A stretch of DNA of 64,000 nucleotides from Poa pratensis. Its lineage: Eukaryota; Streptophyta; Magnoliopsida; Poales; Poaceae. The first letter of the stretch is position 1, and every line of letters starts with the position of its first letter. Positions 63,033-64,000 of the stretch are shown here, piece by piece. The notes below the pieces were generated by a model. The model did not search any database. It saw nothing but the letters and a program-made list of their open reading frames with translations, and had not been told where the DNA came from. Where the stretch lies: assembly GCA_947311845.1 (NCBI GenBank), contig CAMZMU010000034.1, positions 95,467,131-95,531,130 on the forward strand. The letters are read 5' to 3'. Both the position numbers and the translations under genes were made by a program.

Positions 63033-64000
63033 CAGCTCTCCCTCGATGGTGCGGCCGCAAGGTGCGGCGGTGCCTGGTTGAAGACCTGCCGTGGCGATTT
63101 CTTTCAGGTTCGCTTCTCCGGCCTTATTTGGAGCTCTCCCTCGTCTAGGTGCATGGGGCCTCGTCCTCGGCAGCTCCTTCGACGGGTGGATTGTGGTGTG
63201 GTGCTTGGAATTGGGGGAAACCTTTGGCCGGCGACGGCCTCGACGTCGACGACGCTTCGGCGCCGAATCCCTCCTCGGAGGCTTCGTTGGAAATTTCAGC
63301 CCCATCACCCCCCCCCCCCCCCTGCTGGGTGAAAACCCGGTCCCTGCTTTGGCGGCGGCGGCGTTGCGACGTCGCTTCCTTCCGTGGAGGTGCTGCTCAG
63401 GGATAGCAGGGGTGGTTGGCGAGCTTCCTGGTGGCTGCGGTTGTTGGTGTTGGTGCGGCCAGCTTGGGGCCGACGGTGGTGATGTGTTTCTCTCCTCGGC
63501 TGGCTTTCGCGTGGTCTCGGCCCGTTGATGTGCTTGCCCAAGAGCCTCCATTGGTTGCTGTTGTGGTGTGGGAGCTTCGTGCTCTTGGTGGCGTCTCGGC
63601 TCACCTTTGCTCATTGACGACACAATGTATGTGTCCCCCACCTGCTTTCGTCTCGATCTTCGTGGCGGAGCTCCCTATCTAGGTTAGTGCCAGGTGCTAG
63701 GCTTGACACTCCGATGATGATGGTGGTGCTCCTGAGTTGTGCCTGGGGTTCGAGTCGCATGCCGGTGCGGTGCGTGAGGCAATGATTGCAGAGTCTTGGC
63801 ATTGTGATCCCTCGACTACACCCCTCACCTCTTGTGTCTCTTGGTGGCTCTTGCTGTTCCCTCTTCTAGTTGTATTTTTTCATGTATTTTCATTGTTTTC
63901 TCTCCCCCTGTATCTCCCTGTACAATTGCTATTCTGTTGTAAGAACATAGCTCGTCAGGCTCTTTCGATGAATGAAACAAGCGGTGGGGATTTATTCCCC
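63033..64000. other. Unclassified GC-rich DNA
   Basis: CpG-rich to ~63600 with a C14-16 run near 63308-63322, then T-rich with CTCTCCCCCTGTATCTCCCTG and GATGAATGAAACAAGCGGTG at the end. AGCTCTCCCTCG occurs at 63034 and 63132. ORFs are in several frames and without recognisable domains. The 3' style resembles the end of a plant LINE or a transcribed gene, but I cannot classify it. Confidence 0.35.

Noticed and set aside
63021..63682. Overlapping ORFs in all frames, up to 203 aa
   Set aside because: GC-rich, no domain, none has codon or start support over the others.
1..64000. tRNA, rRNA and organellar DNA
   Set aside because: No cloverleaf, ribosomal or plastid/mitochondrial sequence was recognised; the tRNA-like words found are retrotransposon primer sites.

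Overview
The window is a piece of a large, repeat-packed grass genome. Signatures of the Pooideae/Triticeae (wheat, barley, rye, Aegilops and relatives) are everywhere: long LTR retrotransposons with tRNA-Asp-type primer sites and LTRs starting TGATACG, CACTA elements starting CACTAGTA, a Stowaway MITE, and Helitrons. The Triticeae assignment is an inference from these families. I see no ordinary host gene, rRNA, tRNA or CRISPR. The one candidate for a non-transposon gene is a very small secreted-peptide-like unit near 7.35-7.9 kb (minus strand).

Layout, left to right. 1-5039: 3' part of a CACTA (En/Spm) element, with the C-terminal end of a TNP2 transposase and a second, intron-containing ORF; it is inserted in a LINE reverse-transcriptase fragment (5040-5815). 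5.98-7.31 kb: a MITE with a 12-bp target duplication and two Helitron 3' ends. 7.35-7.9 kb: the small peptide unit. 8106-43750: one Athila-like Ty3/gypsy retrotransposon (called E1) with both LTRs and a perfect 5-bp target duplication (GAGAG), split by five later insertions. These are E2 (11942-24994, Tat/Retand-like, minus strand, with an antisense extra gene; TSD AAAGC), a Helitron (26990-29692, whose removal restores the integrase reading frame exactly), E4 (30807-38311, non-autonomous LTR element, TSD ACGGC, carrying a LINE fragment in one LTR), and a short CACTA element (39131-41736, TSD TAT). 43751-44946: flanking DNA with a Stowaway MITE. 44947-51689: a third CACTA element with a captured 3'-5' exonuclease-like gene, a full-length but broken TNP2 transposase, and a captured plant domain. 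51690-54045: remnant of retrotransposon E5. 54041-63032: retrotransposon E6, with gag-protease and an Athila ORF1/env-like gene but no reverse transcriptase or integrase. 63033-64000: GC-rich unclassified DNA.

The nesting gives a clear relative order of events. E1 landed first. E2, the Helitron, E4 and the short CACTA then landed in E1, and a LINE copy landed in E4. LTR pairs of E2 and E6 differ at only a handful of positions by eye, so these are young. Nearly every transposon gene here is broken by frameshifts or stops, so the elements look currently unable to move on their own. The short CACTA shares its termini with the first CACTA and could have been mobilised by that family's transposase.
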